Of a DNA stretch of 11,746 nt, positions 1-6,568 are shown piece after piece (positions within the stretch are counted from its first letter, which is position 1; every line of letters begins with the position of its first letter). This stretch comes from an uncultured Bacteroidota bacterium. GTDB lineage: Bacteria; Bacteroidota; Bacteroidia; Chitinophagales; Chitinophagaceae. The position numbers and the translations under genes are program-made. The stretch spans positions 1-11,746 of the forward strand of contig CAIWHF010000167.1 of NCBI GenBank assembly GCA_903912405.1, read 5' to 3'. The notes under the pieces are model-generated. The model had not been told where the DNA came from. It ran no database searches and was given only the letters and a program-made list of their open reading frames with translations.

Positions 1-264
1 ACTTCTTCAACAGCTCAAATTTGTATGCTATTACCTGTAGATGAATTTTCTAACTTCGAGCAAATTCTAAGCTCCAATACTTGGTATGTAAATAAAAAAC
101 TAACTATAAAGCCCATTCAATCAAAAACGGCTAATAGAATAGTTGCTATTTGTTCGCGTATTAATTCTATATACAAACAAGAAACGTTAGTGATTTATGA
201 AGCAGATCATTCCTATACACCAGATTTTAAAGCGCTGCTAAGTCCGTACTATCTTAATTTATAA
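1..264 (+). CDS. 3' end of an unrecognised protein (5' truncated by window edge)
   Basis: The frame is open from base 1 to a TAA at 262-264 and gives the last 87 residues of a protein whose start lies outside the window. An internal ATG at 25 could open a 79-residue product, but the frame continues upstream without a stop, so a truncated longer gene is the simpler reading. The visible part is soluble-looking, with no membrane segment, repeat or cysteine cluster, and ends in the aromatic stretch SPYYLNL. I do not recognise the family and assign no function. It lies 41 bp upstream of the MORN-repeat gene on the same strand and may belong to the same transcript. Confidence 0.6.
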   Translation, partial: TSSTAQICMLLPVDEFSNFEQILSSNTWYVNKKLTIKPIQSKTANRIVAICSRINSIYKQETLVIYEADHSYTPDFKALLSPYYLNL

Positions 265-305
265 GTACTTCAATTTTTATTTTTTGTATAATATGTTGTA
301 AGTTT

Positions 306-983
306 ATGCAAACCATGAAGCTTCTCTTGCTTTTCTTGTATTCTTATATTTGCTTGCTTGCAACAAGTATAGATACTTATGCTCAGCATAAAGTGGTTAA
401 GAAAGAAAATACAACTTTAGTTGATACCTTATGGAATCAAATAGATAAATTGGGCAATAAACAGGGTAATTGGTTTTTAAAGAGCCATGCAGCAATGGGG
501 GAGGAAAATACTACATCTTATGGTTTTTATAATCATGGAATGAAAGAAGGTCAATGGTATGTTTTAGATGAAATGAATGAATTGTTGCGTGTTGAAAATT
601 ATAAAAACAATTTACTTGATGGAGAAAATAAATTCTTTGAACAGGGTTATTTAGTTTGCATAGGTCATTATAGAAGTGTAAGTGCAAAATATAAGTATGA
701 TACTATAAAAGTTGAAGATCCAATAAGCGGGAAAATAAAACAGGTTATTGTTCCTGCAGAAAAAGGCACCACCAAGCATGGTACCTGGGAATTTTTTGAT
801 GCGCCAAGTGGCAATTTATTAAAGATTGAAGAGTGGCAAGTGGATGATCGAATTTTTGAAAAAACCTATGATCGAAATAGAGAGGATACTGCCTTTGTGA
901 ACGCTCGAATAAGAAGTTTGCCACATGTAAAGAATAATTATTTTAAGCCACCTCCTAATAAACGGTTTTTACTTTTAAATTAA
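306..983 (+). CDS. Secreted MORN-repeat (YwqK-like) protein
   Basis: This 225-residue protein begins with a signal peptide (hydrophobic residues about 5-22, likely cleavage after Ala26 in DTYAQ), so it should be exported. The mature part carries degenerate MORN-type repeats of the pattern Y-x-N/H-G-x-K-x-G-x-W: KQGNW at 52-56, FYNHGMKEGQW at 74-84, NNLLDGENKFF at 101-111 and KHGTWEFF at 157-164. Such repeats are common in Bacteroidota proteins annotated as 'toxin-antitoxin YwqK family', a name with little functional support; the role is unknown and I infer none beyond protein or surface interaction. No lipobox is evident: Cys16 lies inside the hydrophobic core. ATG 315 (MKLLLL) is an equally good start. 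It ends 5 bp before the rlmK start, suggesting co-transcription. Confidence 0.8.
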   Translation: MQTMKLLLLFLYSYICLLATSIDTYAQHKVVKKENTTLVDTLWNQIDKLGNKQGNWFLKSHAAMGEENTTSYGFYNHGMKEGQWYVLDEMNELLRVENYKNNLLDGENKFFEQGYLVCIGHYRSVSAKYKYDTIKVEDPISGKIKQVIVPAEKGTTKHGTWEFFDAPSGNLLKIEEWQVDDRIFEKTYDRNREDTAFVNARIRSLPHVKNNYFKPPPNKRFLLLN

Positions 984-988
984 GTTGT

Positions 989-1945
989 ATGAAACTTCCA
1001 TTGGATGCTAAATTTAGCATGTTCGAAAATCGAATAAAAAAAGTATGGAAACATATTGCTAAAGTAGCCAGTAAACAAGGTATTGTATGCTTTAGGATTT
1101 ATGATCATGATTTACCTGAGTTTCCCTTTCGTATGGAATGGTATGATGGAGCCGTTTATGTTTCTGAATATAAAAGAAAGCATGGCATGGAAGATGAAGA
1201 ACATGCTGCATGGGTGGCGCAATGTAAATCTGTTATTGCTCAAGTGTTGTCAATTGATGTTGAATTGATTTTTATGAAAGAGCGTAAACGACTCAATCAT
1301 AAAGACGCACAATATGAGAAAGAGGCTACTAGTAAAATAGAGCGTATTGTAAAAGAGCAAGGATTGAGTTTTATTATTAACCTTTCTGATTATTTAGATA
1401 CTGGTTTGTTTTTGGATCATCGTATTACGAGAGCTTATGTTAGAGATCAAGTGAAAGGTAAACGAGTGTTGAACTTATTCTGTTATACCGGTTCGTTTTC
1501 TGTTTATGCCGCTGCAGGTGGCGCAGATTTGATTACATCTGTAGATTTATCTAATACCTACATCAATTGGACTAAACGAAATTTGCAGTACAATAAATTG
1601 TATAGCGCTGATAAACACATGTTAGTGCAAGATGATGTAATGGAATGGTTGAAAGCCGCACCTAAAGATTATTTCGACTTTGTAATAGTAGATCCACCAA
1701 CGTTTAGTAATAGTAAGCGCATGCAAGATGTCTTCGATGTACAGCGCGACCATGTATCGCTTTTAAAATTGGTGTTAAGAACTACTCAATTGGACGGAAC
1801 TATTATTTTTAGTAATAATTTTAAAAATTTCGTACTAGACGAAGCAGCTATTCCTGCTTTTAAAATAAAAGATATTACCAAATTTACCACTCCTTTTGAT
1901 TTTGTTGGTAAATTGCATAGGCATTGTTTTGAAATAACGAAATAA
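989..1945 (+). CDS. rlmK: RlmK-type 23S rRNA (guanine-N7) methyltransferase, stand-alone
   Basis: A 318-residue class I S-adenosylmethionine-dependent methyltransferase matching the C-terminal (RlmK) half of the E. coli RlmKL fusion, which makes m7G2069 in 23S rRNA. The N-terminal part (about 11-110: MFENRIKK, FRIYDHDLPEFPF, KERKR...QYEK) matches the RNA-binding linker region of RlmKL. The catalytic Rossmann domain follows: GLFLDHR at 139-145, motif I NLFCYTGSFS at 162-171, acidic ribose-binding SVDLS at 184-188, and motif IV DPPTFSNSK at 235-243, then a DVQRDHV segment and a C-terminal HRHCFEI. No THUMP or RlmL (m2G2445) domain is present, so that activity must be encoded elsewhere if it exists. 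Met11 (ATG 1019) is an alternative start that matches the usual family N-terminus. The gene sits 5 bp after the MORN gene and 11 bp before the ABC ATPase. The exact guanine target is inferred from homology. Confidence 0.88.
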   Translation: MKLPLDAKFSMFENRIKKVWKHIAKVASKQGIVCFRIYDHDLPEFPFRMEWYDGAVYVSEYKRKHGMEDEEHAAWVAQCKSVIAQVLSIDVELIFMKERKRLNHKDAQYEKEATSKIERIVKEQGLSFIINLSDYLDTGLFLDHRITRAYVRDQVKGKRVLNLFCYTGSFSVYAAAGGADLITSVDLSNTYINWTKRNLQYNKLYSADKHMLVQDDVMEWLKAAPKDYFDFVIVDPPTFSNSKRMQDVFDVQRDHVSLLKLVLRTTQLDGTIIFSNNFKNFVLDEAAIPAFKIKDITKFTTPFDFVGKLHRHCFEITK

Positions 1946-1956
1946 ACTAGTTTTTA

Positions 1957-2715
1957 ATGAATAAGATAATTGAAGTTCAGCAATTAGTAAAAAAATACGA
2001 CAACTTTACGGCGGTTAATGCTATTAGTTTTCATGTTAATGAAGGCGAAATCTTTGGGCTTTTAGGTCCGAATGGCGCAGGGAAAACCACAACCTTAGAA
2101 ATTATCGAAACACTAAGATCGAAAACATCTGGTTCGGTGCAGGTTTGTGGCTTTGATTTAGATAAAGACCCAATTAAAATTAAAGAAGTAATTGGTGTGC
2201 AATTGCAAGCCGCTGGTTATTATCCAAATTTAAATTTAACTCAGTTGATTGAGCTTTTTGCTGGTTTATACAATAAGCAAATCGACGCTTTGGAGTTATT
2301 GAACAAAGTTCAATTAACAGAAAAGGCAAAGGCAAAATACAAAGAATTGTCGGGTGGGCAGAAGCAACGATTTTCTATTGCTACAACCCTTATCAATAAT
2401 CCTAAAGTTATTTTCTTAGACGAGCCTACGACAGGCTTAGATCCGCAAGCGAGAAGAAATCTGTGGGATCTTATTTTAAGCCTTCGTTCAACAGGAACTA
2501 CAATAGTTTTAACCACACATTATATGGACGAAGCTGAAGTTTTATGTGATCGAGTGGCAATTGTAGATGCAGGAGTGATTAGCAAAATTGACACCCCATC
2601 TAATTTAATAGATCAATTATTAGCCACGGGTTTTGAAAAGCCACTTCCAGTGAAGCAAGCAAGCCTAGAAGATGTTTTTATCCATCTTACTGGCAATGCG
2701 TTGCGCGACGATTAA
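1957..2715 (+). CDS. ABC transporter ATP-binding protein (DrrA/ABC-2 export type)
   Basis: This 252-residue nucleotide-binding subunit has all the catalytic motifs: Walker A GPNGAGKTT (37-45), Q-loop Gln84, signature LSGGQKQR (131-138), Walker B VIFLDEP (151-157), D-loop GLD (160-162) and H-loop His188. The GVQLQ and DPQAR segments and the C-terminal ASLEDVFIHLTG stretch resemble the DrrA/CcmA-type ATPases that pair with ABC-2 permeases to export drugs, lipids or polysaccharides. It should work at the cytoplasmic face of the inner membrane as a dimer bound to a permease. No permease gene is adjacent: rlmK ends 11 bp upstream and the next gene is a hydrolase, so its partner must lie outside the window. 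The substrate cannot be predicted from the ATPase alone. Confidence 0.92.
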   Translation: MNKIIEVQQLVKKYDNFTAVNAISFHVNEGEIFGLLGPNGAGKTTTLEIIETLRSKTSGSVQVCGFDLDKDPIKIKEVIGVQLQAAGYYPNLNLTQLIELFAGLYNKQIDALELLNKVQLTEKAKAKYKELSGGQKQRFSIATTLINNPKVIFLDEPTTGLDPQARRNLWDLILSLRSTGTTIVLTTHYMDEAEVLCDRVAIVDAGVISKIDTPSNLIDQLLATGFEKPLPVKQASLEDVFIHLTGNALRDD

Positions 2716-2729
2716 AAGGCTATTTGTAT

Positions 2730-3551
2730 ATGCAAAACGTTGTTACTTATAAGGTCTCCTTACTTGATACCGAAATCCACTTCTATGTTAGTGGAAATGG
2801 CCCTCGTTATTTAATTTGTTTTTATGGTTATGGTCAAAATGCAACAGTATTTGAAGCCTTAGCAACTCATTTAAACGACACACATACGCTCCTAATGGTA
2901 GATTTGCCTTTTCATGGGGCCAATATGCATAAAAAAGGATTTGAATGGACTATTGCTCATTCAAATGCCTTAATTAGCTACTTCAAACAACAATTTAATT
3001 TTCACAGCTATTCATTATTAGCCTATAGTATAGGCGCGAGAATAGCCTTGTCTATATTTGAGCAAGATATACAAGCCGTAGAAAAATTATATCTATTAGC
3101 CCCTGATGGAGTTTTTAATAGTCGTTTTTTTAAGTTCATAACAGGTAATCGATTAGGGAAGGGGCTCATGAATATATTTATCCATTTTCCTCATGTTGTG
3201 CTTGGTATCATTCATTTCTTGTCTTTTTTGACAATTTTAGATAATGCAAGTAAGCGATTGTATTTATCTACTACGCATTCTCAATTAAAAAGAAGAAGGT
3301 TGTCGAATTTCTGGAATAGTGTGCATCAATTGGGGTTTAGTACTTCTTTAAAATCCTATTTGTTGCATCATTCAAGTGCGCAAAAAAAAATAGCAGTGTT
3401 TTATGGAAATCATGATCCTATTATAAATAAAAAACGGTTGTTACATGCATTGAAACCATTCCCATCGATTCAAGTACATGCCCTGCCTTGTGGCCATAAT
3501 ATTTTCAACGCCAATATTTTTCCATTGGTTTTAAAAAGAGCTTTTTTGTAA
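2730..3551 (+). CDS. Alpha/beta hydrolase fold protein
   Basis: A 273-residue alpha/beta hydrolase when started at ATG 2730; a TTG at 2724 would add two residues, but the ATG is preferred. The visible elements follow the fold's order: an oxyanion-type loop FYGYGQN (about 31-37, in place of the usual HGxG), DLPFHG (58-63), the nucleophile elbow AYSIG with Ser100 (Ala replaces the first Gly of GxSxG), the acid in GNHDP (Asp229), and the catalytic His256 in CGHN. A cap region rich in hydrophobic and basic residues (about 125-200, including QLKRRR) lies between elbow and acid and could favour a lipid or membrane-associated substrate; that is inference. There is no signal peptide, so it is probably cytoplasmic. 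The stop TAA shares its last A with the ATG of the glycosyltransferase (TAATG at 3549-3553), a typical translational-coupling arrangement. The substrate is unknown. Confidence 0.85.
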   Translation: MQNVVTYKVSLLDTEIHFYVSGNGPRYLICFYGYGQNATVFEALATHLNDTHTLLMVDLPFHGANMHKKGFEWTIAHSNALISYFKQQFNFHSYSLLAYSIGARIALSIFEQDIQAVEKLYLLAPDGVFNSRFFKFITGNRLGKGLMNIFIHFPHVVLGIIHFLSFLTILDNASKRLYLSTTHSQLKRRRLSNFWNSVHQLGFSTSLKSYLLHHSSAQKKIAVFYGNHDPIINKKRLLHALKPFPSIQVHALPCGHNIFNANIFPLVLKRAFL

Positions 3552-4675
3552 TGGTTTATTTTTTGATTTTTATTGGAATAATTTATTTTATCGGCTTTGC
3601 GATATTACGTTATAGCTTCAAAAGTATGGAGGCGCCTGGTATTCCCGACACTTATATCCCTGCAATAAAATTTTCAATTGTAGTGCCCGCTCGAAATGAG
3701 GAGGATAATATTGAAAAGCTGATACATTCTTTTAATCAATTAAAATTCCCCAAAGATTTTTTCGAATTAATTATTGTGGATGATTTTTCAGAAGACAATA
3801 CTGTGAATGAAATTTTACCCTATTGTTCTAGTTCAATACGCTTATTGCAGTTGCGTAATTTGGAAGAGCAATCATTGAAAAATAAAAAAAGAGCCTTGCA
3901 CGAGGGTATACAGATTGCGCATCACGAGTTTATTGTAACTACAGATGCAGATTGTGTGTTTGATAAGAATTGGTTGCGGACCATTGCTTTTTTTATAGAA
4001 AGAGATGGTGCTAGAATGGCCATTGCTCCTGTTGCATTTACTAATGATGGTAGCTCTTTGGCCGCATTTCAATCCTTAGATTTTATGATGATGCAGGCTG
4101 TGGGTATTTCATTATTTTCCCTGGGATCAGCATCAATGAACAATGGGGCTAATTTTATTTTTGAAAAAAAAATATTTTTTGAATTACGTGGTTTTGATGG
4201 GGTAGACAATATTGCATCGGGCGATGATTTTTTATTTTTGAATAAGTATAGAAAAACAGCTAACCCTCAAATTACGTATGTATTTCATACAGATGCTATA
4301 GTGCACACGTTGCCGCAAACAAGTGTTCGTAATTTTTTTCAACAACGCATTAGATGGGCTTCAAAAATGGGTAATTATAAGAATGTCTTATTGACCAGTA
4401 CCTTGATTTTTATCTTCTTATTTAATGTAATTAGTCTTTGGTTAATAGGCATGATGCTATTTCAAGCTCATTATGCAATACTTTGCCTCGCATTCCTGGG
4501 GTTCAAGATTTTTTCTGAATCCTTGTTGTTAAATAAGGCTAAGCAATTTTTCAATTTTGATAAAGCATACCTTACCTTGATATGCTTTCAGCTTCCCCAT
4601 ATTATTTATATGGTAAGTGCTGCGTTGTTTTCTAAATTGAAAACATACGAATGGAAAGGGCGAATTTTACGTTAA
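3551..4675 (+). CDS. Membrane-bound family 2 glycosyltransferase
   Basis: A 374-residue GT-A fold glycosyltransferase. Residues 2-20 form an N-terminal membrane segment. The catalytic domain follows with FSIVVPARNEEDNI (41-54), IIVDDFSEDNT (74-84), the metal/nucleotide-binding DAD (132-134), the acceptor-side SGDDF (223-227, catalytic-base candidate Asp225 or Asp226) and QQRIRW (264-269), the Q/RxxRW signature of processive or membrane GT2 enzymes. Further hydrophobic segments occur at about 283-304, 308-326 and 345-362. The active site should face the cytoplasm and transfer a sugar from a nucleotide donor to a lipid or growing glycan. Donor and acceptor are unknown. The one-base overlap with the hydrolase suggests both act in one pathway. 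It converges with the RsmI-like gene, the two stops overlapping by 4 bp, with no strong terminator in between. Confidence 0.9.
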   Translation: MVYFLIFIGIIYFIGFAILRYSFKSMEAPGIPDTYIPAIKFSIVVPARNEEDNIEKLIHSFNQLKFPKDFFELIIVDDFSEDNTVNEILPYCSSSIRLLQLRNLEEQSLKNKKRALHEGIQIAHHEFIVTTDADCVFDKNWLRTIAFFIERDGARMAIAPVAFTNDGSSLAAFQSLDFMMMQAVGISLFSLGSASMNNGANFIFEKKIFFELRGFDGVDNIASGDDFLFLNKYRKTANPQITYVFHTDAIVHTLPQTSVRNFFQQRIRWASKMGNYKNVLLTSTLIFIFLFNVISLWLIGMMLFQAHYAILCLAFLGFKIFSESLLLNKAKQFFNFDKAYLTLICFQLPHIIYMVSAALFSKLKTYEWKGRILR

Positions 4676-5376
4676 GCTAAAAGTAAAAATACACAGGGCA
4701 CTTTACCTATCTCTATAGGATTATTTTTCCAGTCGGCTACCTTTTTAGTTTTTATATAACTATCCTTAGCGCTTACATTTTTAGCAACACATAATTTTGT
4801 GCTTGGCGCAAGTTGTTTTAATAGATCTGCCATTAATTGATCATTCCTATAAGGTGTTTCAATTATAATTTGGGTAAGATTTTCTTTTTTGGATTGTTGT
4901 TCGAGTGCTATAATGTTCTCTCTTCTCAATGGATGTTTCAATGCTATATATCCGTGAAAGGCAAATTTTTGTCCATTTAATCCAGAGGCCATAAGGGCTA
5001 AAAAAAGCGAACTTGGACCAGTTAGTGGCAATACTTTTGCATTATGATCATGGGCTAGCATTACTAAATCAGATCCAGGATCAGCAATTCCAGGGCAACC
5101 AGCTTCACTCATGATACCAATTGTTCTTCCTTCCTTTAGCCAGTCTTTAAATGTTTTGTAATCTATACCATTATGTTTGTCTATTTCAATGAAATGACAA
5201 GCATCTATGTCTATTGATTTGTCTACACTTTTTAGAAAACGCCTAGCTGTTCTGAGGTTTTCGACAAAAAAGTATTTTATTGTGGGTACAATTTTGATTA
5301 ATTCCGTCGACAAGGTTTCGTTAGCATCTTCTGCAACAGGAATAGGAATTAAGTATAAAGTAGCTTTATTATTCAT
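4672..5376 (-). CDS. RsmI-like SAM-dependent methyltransferase (tetrapyrrole methylase fold)
   Basis: A 234-residue protein of the tetrapyrrole-methylase (class III) fold, closest by eye to RsmI, which 2'-O-methylates C1402 of 16S rRNA. Shared features are the N-terminal TLYLIPIPV strand, SEAGCPGIADPG (about 90-101; RsmI has SDAGTPGISDPG), PLTGPSS (about 117-123) and a YR segment near IIETPYRND. It differs from classical RsmI: it is shorter (RsmI is about 270-290 residues), the N-terminal PIGNLED motif is replaced by PVAEDAN, and AEDTRHTR is replaced by VENLRTARR. It is therefore probably a Bacteroidota-type paralogue whose target may not be C1402. Start ATG 5376 is chosen over an in-frame TTG at 5403, because the extension would be encoded by the terminator hairpin arm just upstream. 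It lies 57 bp downstream of the PorP-like gene on the same strand. Confidence 0.82.
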   Translation of the reverse strand: MNNKATLYLIPIPVAEDANETLSTELIKIVPTIKYFFVENLRTARRFLKSVDKSIDIDACHFIEIDKHNGIDYKTFKDWLKEGRTIGIMSEAGCPGIADPGSDLVMLAHDHNAKVLPLTGPSSLFLALMASGLNGQKFAFHGYIALKHPLRRENIIALEQQSKKENLTQIIIETPYRNDQLMADLLKQLAPSTKLCVAKNVSAKDSYIKTKKVADWKNNPIEIGKVPCVFLLLA

Positions 5377-5390
5377 TGGAGATAAAATAA

Positions 5391-5416
5391 AAATAGCCGG
5401 CAAAAACCGGCTATTT
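5391..5416 (-). terminator. Rho-independent terminator after the PorP/SprF gene
   Basis: A perfect 10-bp inverted repeat, AAATAGCCGG (5391-5400) and CCGGCTATTT (5407-5416), encloses a 6-base loop. Read leftward, the stem is followed by TTATTTTATC, a U-rich tail. It lies 17 bp past the PorP/SprF stop codon (5434), where an intrinsic terminator for that gene is expected, and just before the RsmI-like start. In the rightward direction it is followed by a mixed GTTTG tail and then no nearby gene end, so the leftward reading is favoured. Confidence 0.85.
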
Positions 5417-5433
5417 GTTTGAAATGCTTTTTA

Positions 5434-6471
5434 TTAAAATTTAGGACAAGTAAAATTGTAATGTGGTCTTGGATCTCTTTTGTTGATGCAGCCATTATAG
5501 ATTAATGAAAGCTCTACGCCACCAGCTCCATTGGTAGCAGGGGCAAAACTAGATGTGTTGACATCATAGCTAAATCCAATTTTCATTTTAGTGAATTCTA
5601 AACCAATGTAAGGAATGATTGCATCATCATAACGATACCAGCCACCCATATATAATACGGTGTTTCTTGTATATTCATCATGTCCAGGGTTTAAAATAAA
5701 ACCAGTGGCAGCACCTAAAACAACTTCTGTAGCAGAAGCTTGAGATTGATACAATGCACTTACATACAATAACATGTTGTCATTTAAGTTGATAGAAGAA
5801 CCAGCATAAGCAGAAATACGTTGGTGGATTTTATGACCAACACCCGCTAGAAAGTTCTCTGTTGGTTCCGTTAAATGATACATAGATGCACCCGCATAAG
5901 CAGTTGCATAATCATTAATTTTACCTGAATACATTAAGCCTACATTAAAATCAGGATAAGTCAAATCGCCTGTTGGTGGTACTTCACCAGATGGTAAGTT
6001 AGTTAATCCAGTATTTGGATCGAATTGATTTTCAAATATTAATTTATTGAAATTAATTTTCTTTTGAACGATATAACCCTGTACACCAAAAGAGATGGTG
6101 TGGTTTTTATAATATCCTAATGATTTGTGGTAGGCCAAAGAAATGCCGGTAGTCATATTGGTTAAAGCACCGGTTCCAGATTGGTCGTATAACACAATCA
6201 TACCCACGCCAAGCGCATCACCTTCTGGTAAGGAGTTCTTTAGTGTAGCAATATCAAAAGATACGGTACCTGTGGTGTATGGAGTATTAGAAACCGTAGC
6301 CCATTGTGTTCTGTAATTAGCTCCAAAACGCAAATCACATTGCGTTAAACCCGTTAATGCTGGATTTAAAGTTAATGGAGACGTAAAATATTGAGAAAAG
6401 TGCACATCTTGAGCAAAAGAATTGCTAAAGCATGCCGCAAATAAGCTTAGTCCTACTAGTATTTTTTTCAT
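5434..6471 (-). CDS. PorP/SprF family type IX secretion-associated outer-membrane protein
   Basis: A 345-residue protein with a signal peptide (MKKILVGLSLFAACFSNSFA, cleavage after Ala20) followed directly by QDVHFSQYFTSPLTLNPALTG, the highly characteristic N-terminus of mature PorP/SprF proteins. The remainder alternates short hydrophobic strands with Gly, Asn and aromatic residues, as expected of an outer-membrane beta-barrel, and it ends in a CPKF tail that I associate with the family from memory. In Bacteroidota the family includes PorP, required for type IX secretion, and SprF, needed for adhesin secretion in gliding; many genomes carry several paralogues, so the precise role here is open. 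No PKD-domain, gldJ/porK or other secretion gene lies nearby. It is expressed leftward, 97 bp after upp, with its own terminator, so it is probably a separate transcription unit. Confidence 0.9.
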   Translation of the reverse strand: MKKILVGLSLFAACFSNSFAQDVHFSQYFTSPLTLNPALTGLTQCDLRFGANYRTQWATVSNTPYTTGTVSFDIATLKNSLPEGDALGVGMIVLYDQSGTGALTNMTTGISLAYHKSLGYYKNHTISFGVQGYIVQKKINFNKLIFENQFDPNTGLTNLPSGEVPPTGDLTYPDFNVGLMYSGKINDYATAYAGASMYHLTEPTENFLAGVGHKIHQRISAYAGSSINLNDNMLLYVSALYQSQASATEVVLGAATGFILNPGHDEYTRNTVLYMGGWYRYDDAIIPYIGLEFTKMKIGFSYDVNTSSFAPATNGAGGVELSLIYNGCINKRDPRPHYNFTCPKF

Positions 6472-6497
6472 TAAATATAATTTATATTATAAGTAGC

Positions 6498-6524
6498 CAA
6501 TTATAAGTTAGCAATTTAGAACAA
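6498..6524 (-). promoter_or_regulatory. Possible promoter of the PorP/SprF gene
   Basis: Reading leftward, TATAATTG (6505-6498) differs from the Bacteroidota -7 consensus TAnnTTTG at one position, and a TTG at 6524-6522 lies 16 bp upstream as a possible -33 element, slightly closer than usual. The site is about 26 bp before the start codon. The surrounding DNA is so AT-rich that chance matches are likely; it is listed because the gene has its own strong terminator and a 97-bp upstream gap. Confidence 0.25.
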
Positions 6525-6568
6525 GTTTTTCTAATAAACAAGACATTATCCTGTTTTTTTCAGTTGGG

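Noticed and set aside
287..292. TATAAT before the MORN-repeat gene
   Set aside because: It is an exact E. coli-type -10, but Bacteroidota use TAnnTTTG; it lies only 13 bp before the start codon in AT-rich DNA. A nearby TATTTTTTG has the wrong spacing.
1083..1268. 61-codon open frame inside rlmK
   Set aside because: It lies in another frame of a gene with clear methyltransferase motifs, and its translation has no recognisable features.
2310..2516. 68-codon leftward frame inside the ABC ATPase gene
   Set aside because: It is antisense to the signature and Walker B region of a well-supported gene, with no family resemblance.
3872..4072. 66-codon leftward frame inside the glycosyltransferase gene
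   Set aside because: It is antisense to the catalytic DAD region and shows no independent support.
4706..4728. Possible rightward terminator: CCTAT-CTCT-ATAGG stem then a T-rich run, just past the glycosyltransferase stop
   Set aside because: The stem has only 5 bp with two G-C pairs and lies inside the RsmI-like coding sequence; too weak to list as a feature.
5377..5403. N-terminal extension of the RsmI-like protein from a TTG at 5403
   Set aside because: The codons come from the terminator hairpin arm and tail, and ATG 5376 restores the normal family start (TLYLIPIPV).
5207..5422. 71-codon rightward frame across the RsmI-like start and terminator
   Set aside because: It runs through the terminator hairpin and antisense to a real gene; the composition looks like a shadow.
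6537..6555. Weak hairpin downstream of upp (AACAGGA/TCTTGTT with a 5-base loop, read leftward)
   Set aside because: It has 7 bp including one G-U pair and no proper U-tract; an intrinsic terminator cannot be supported.
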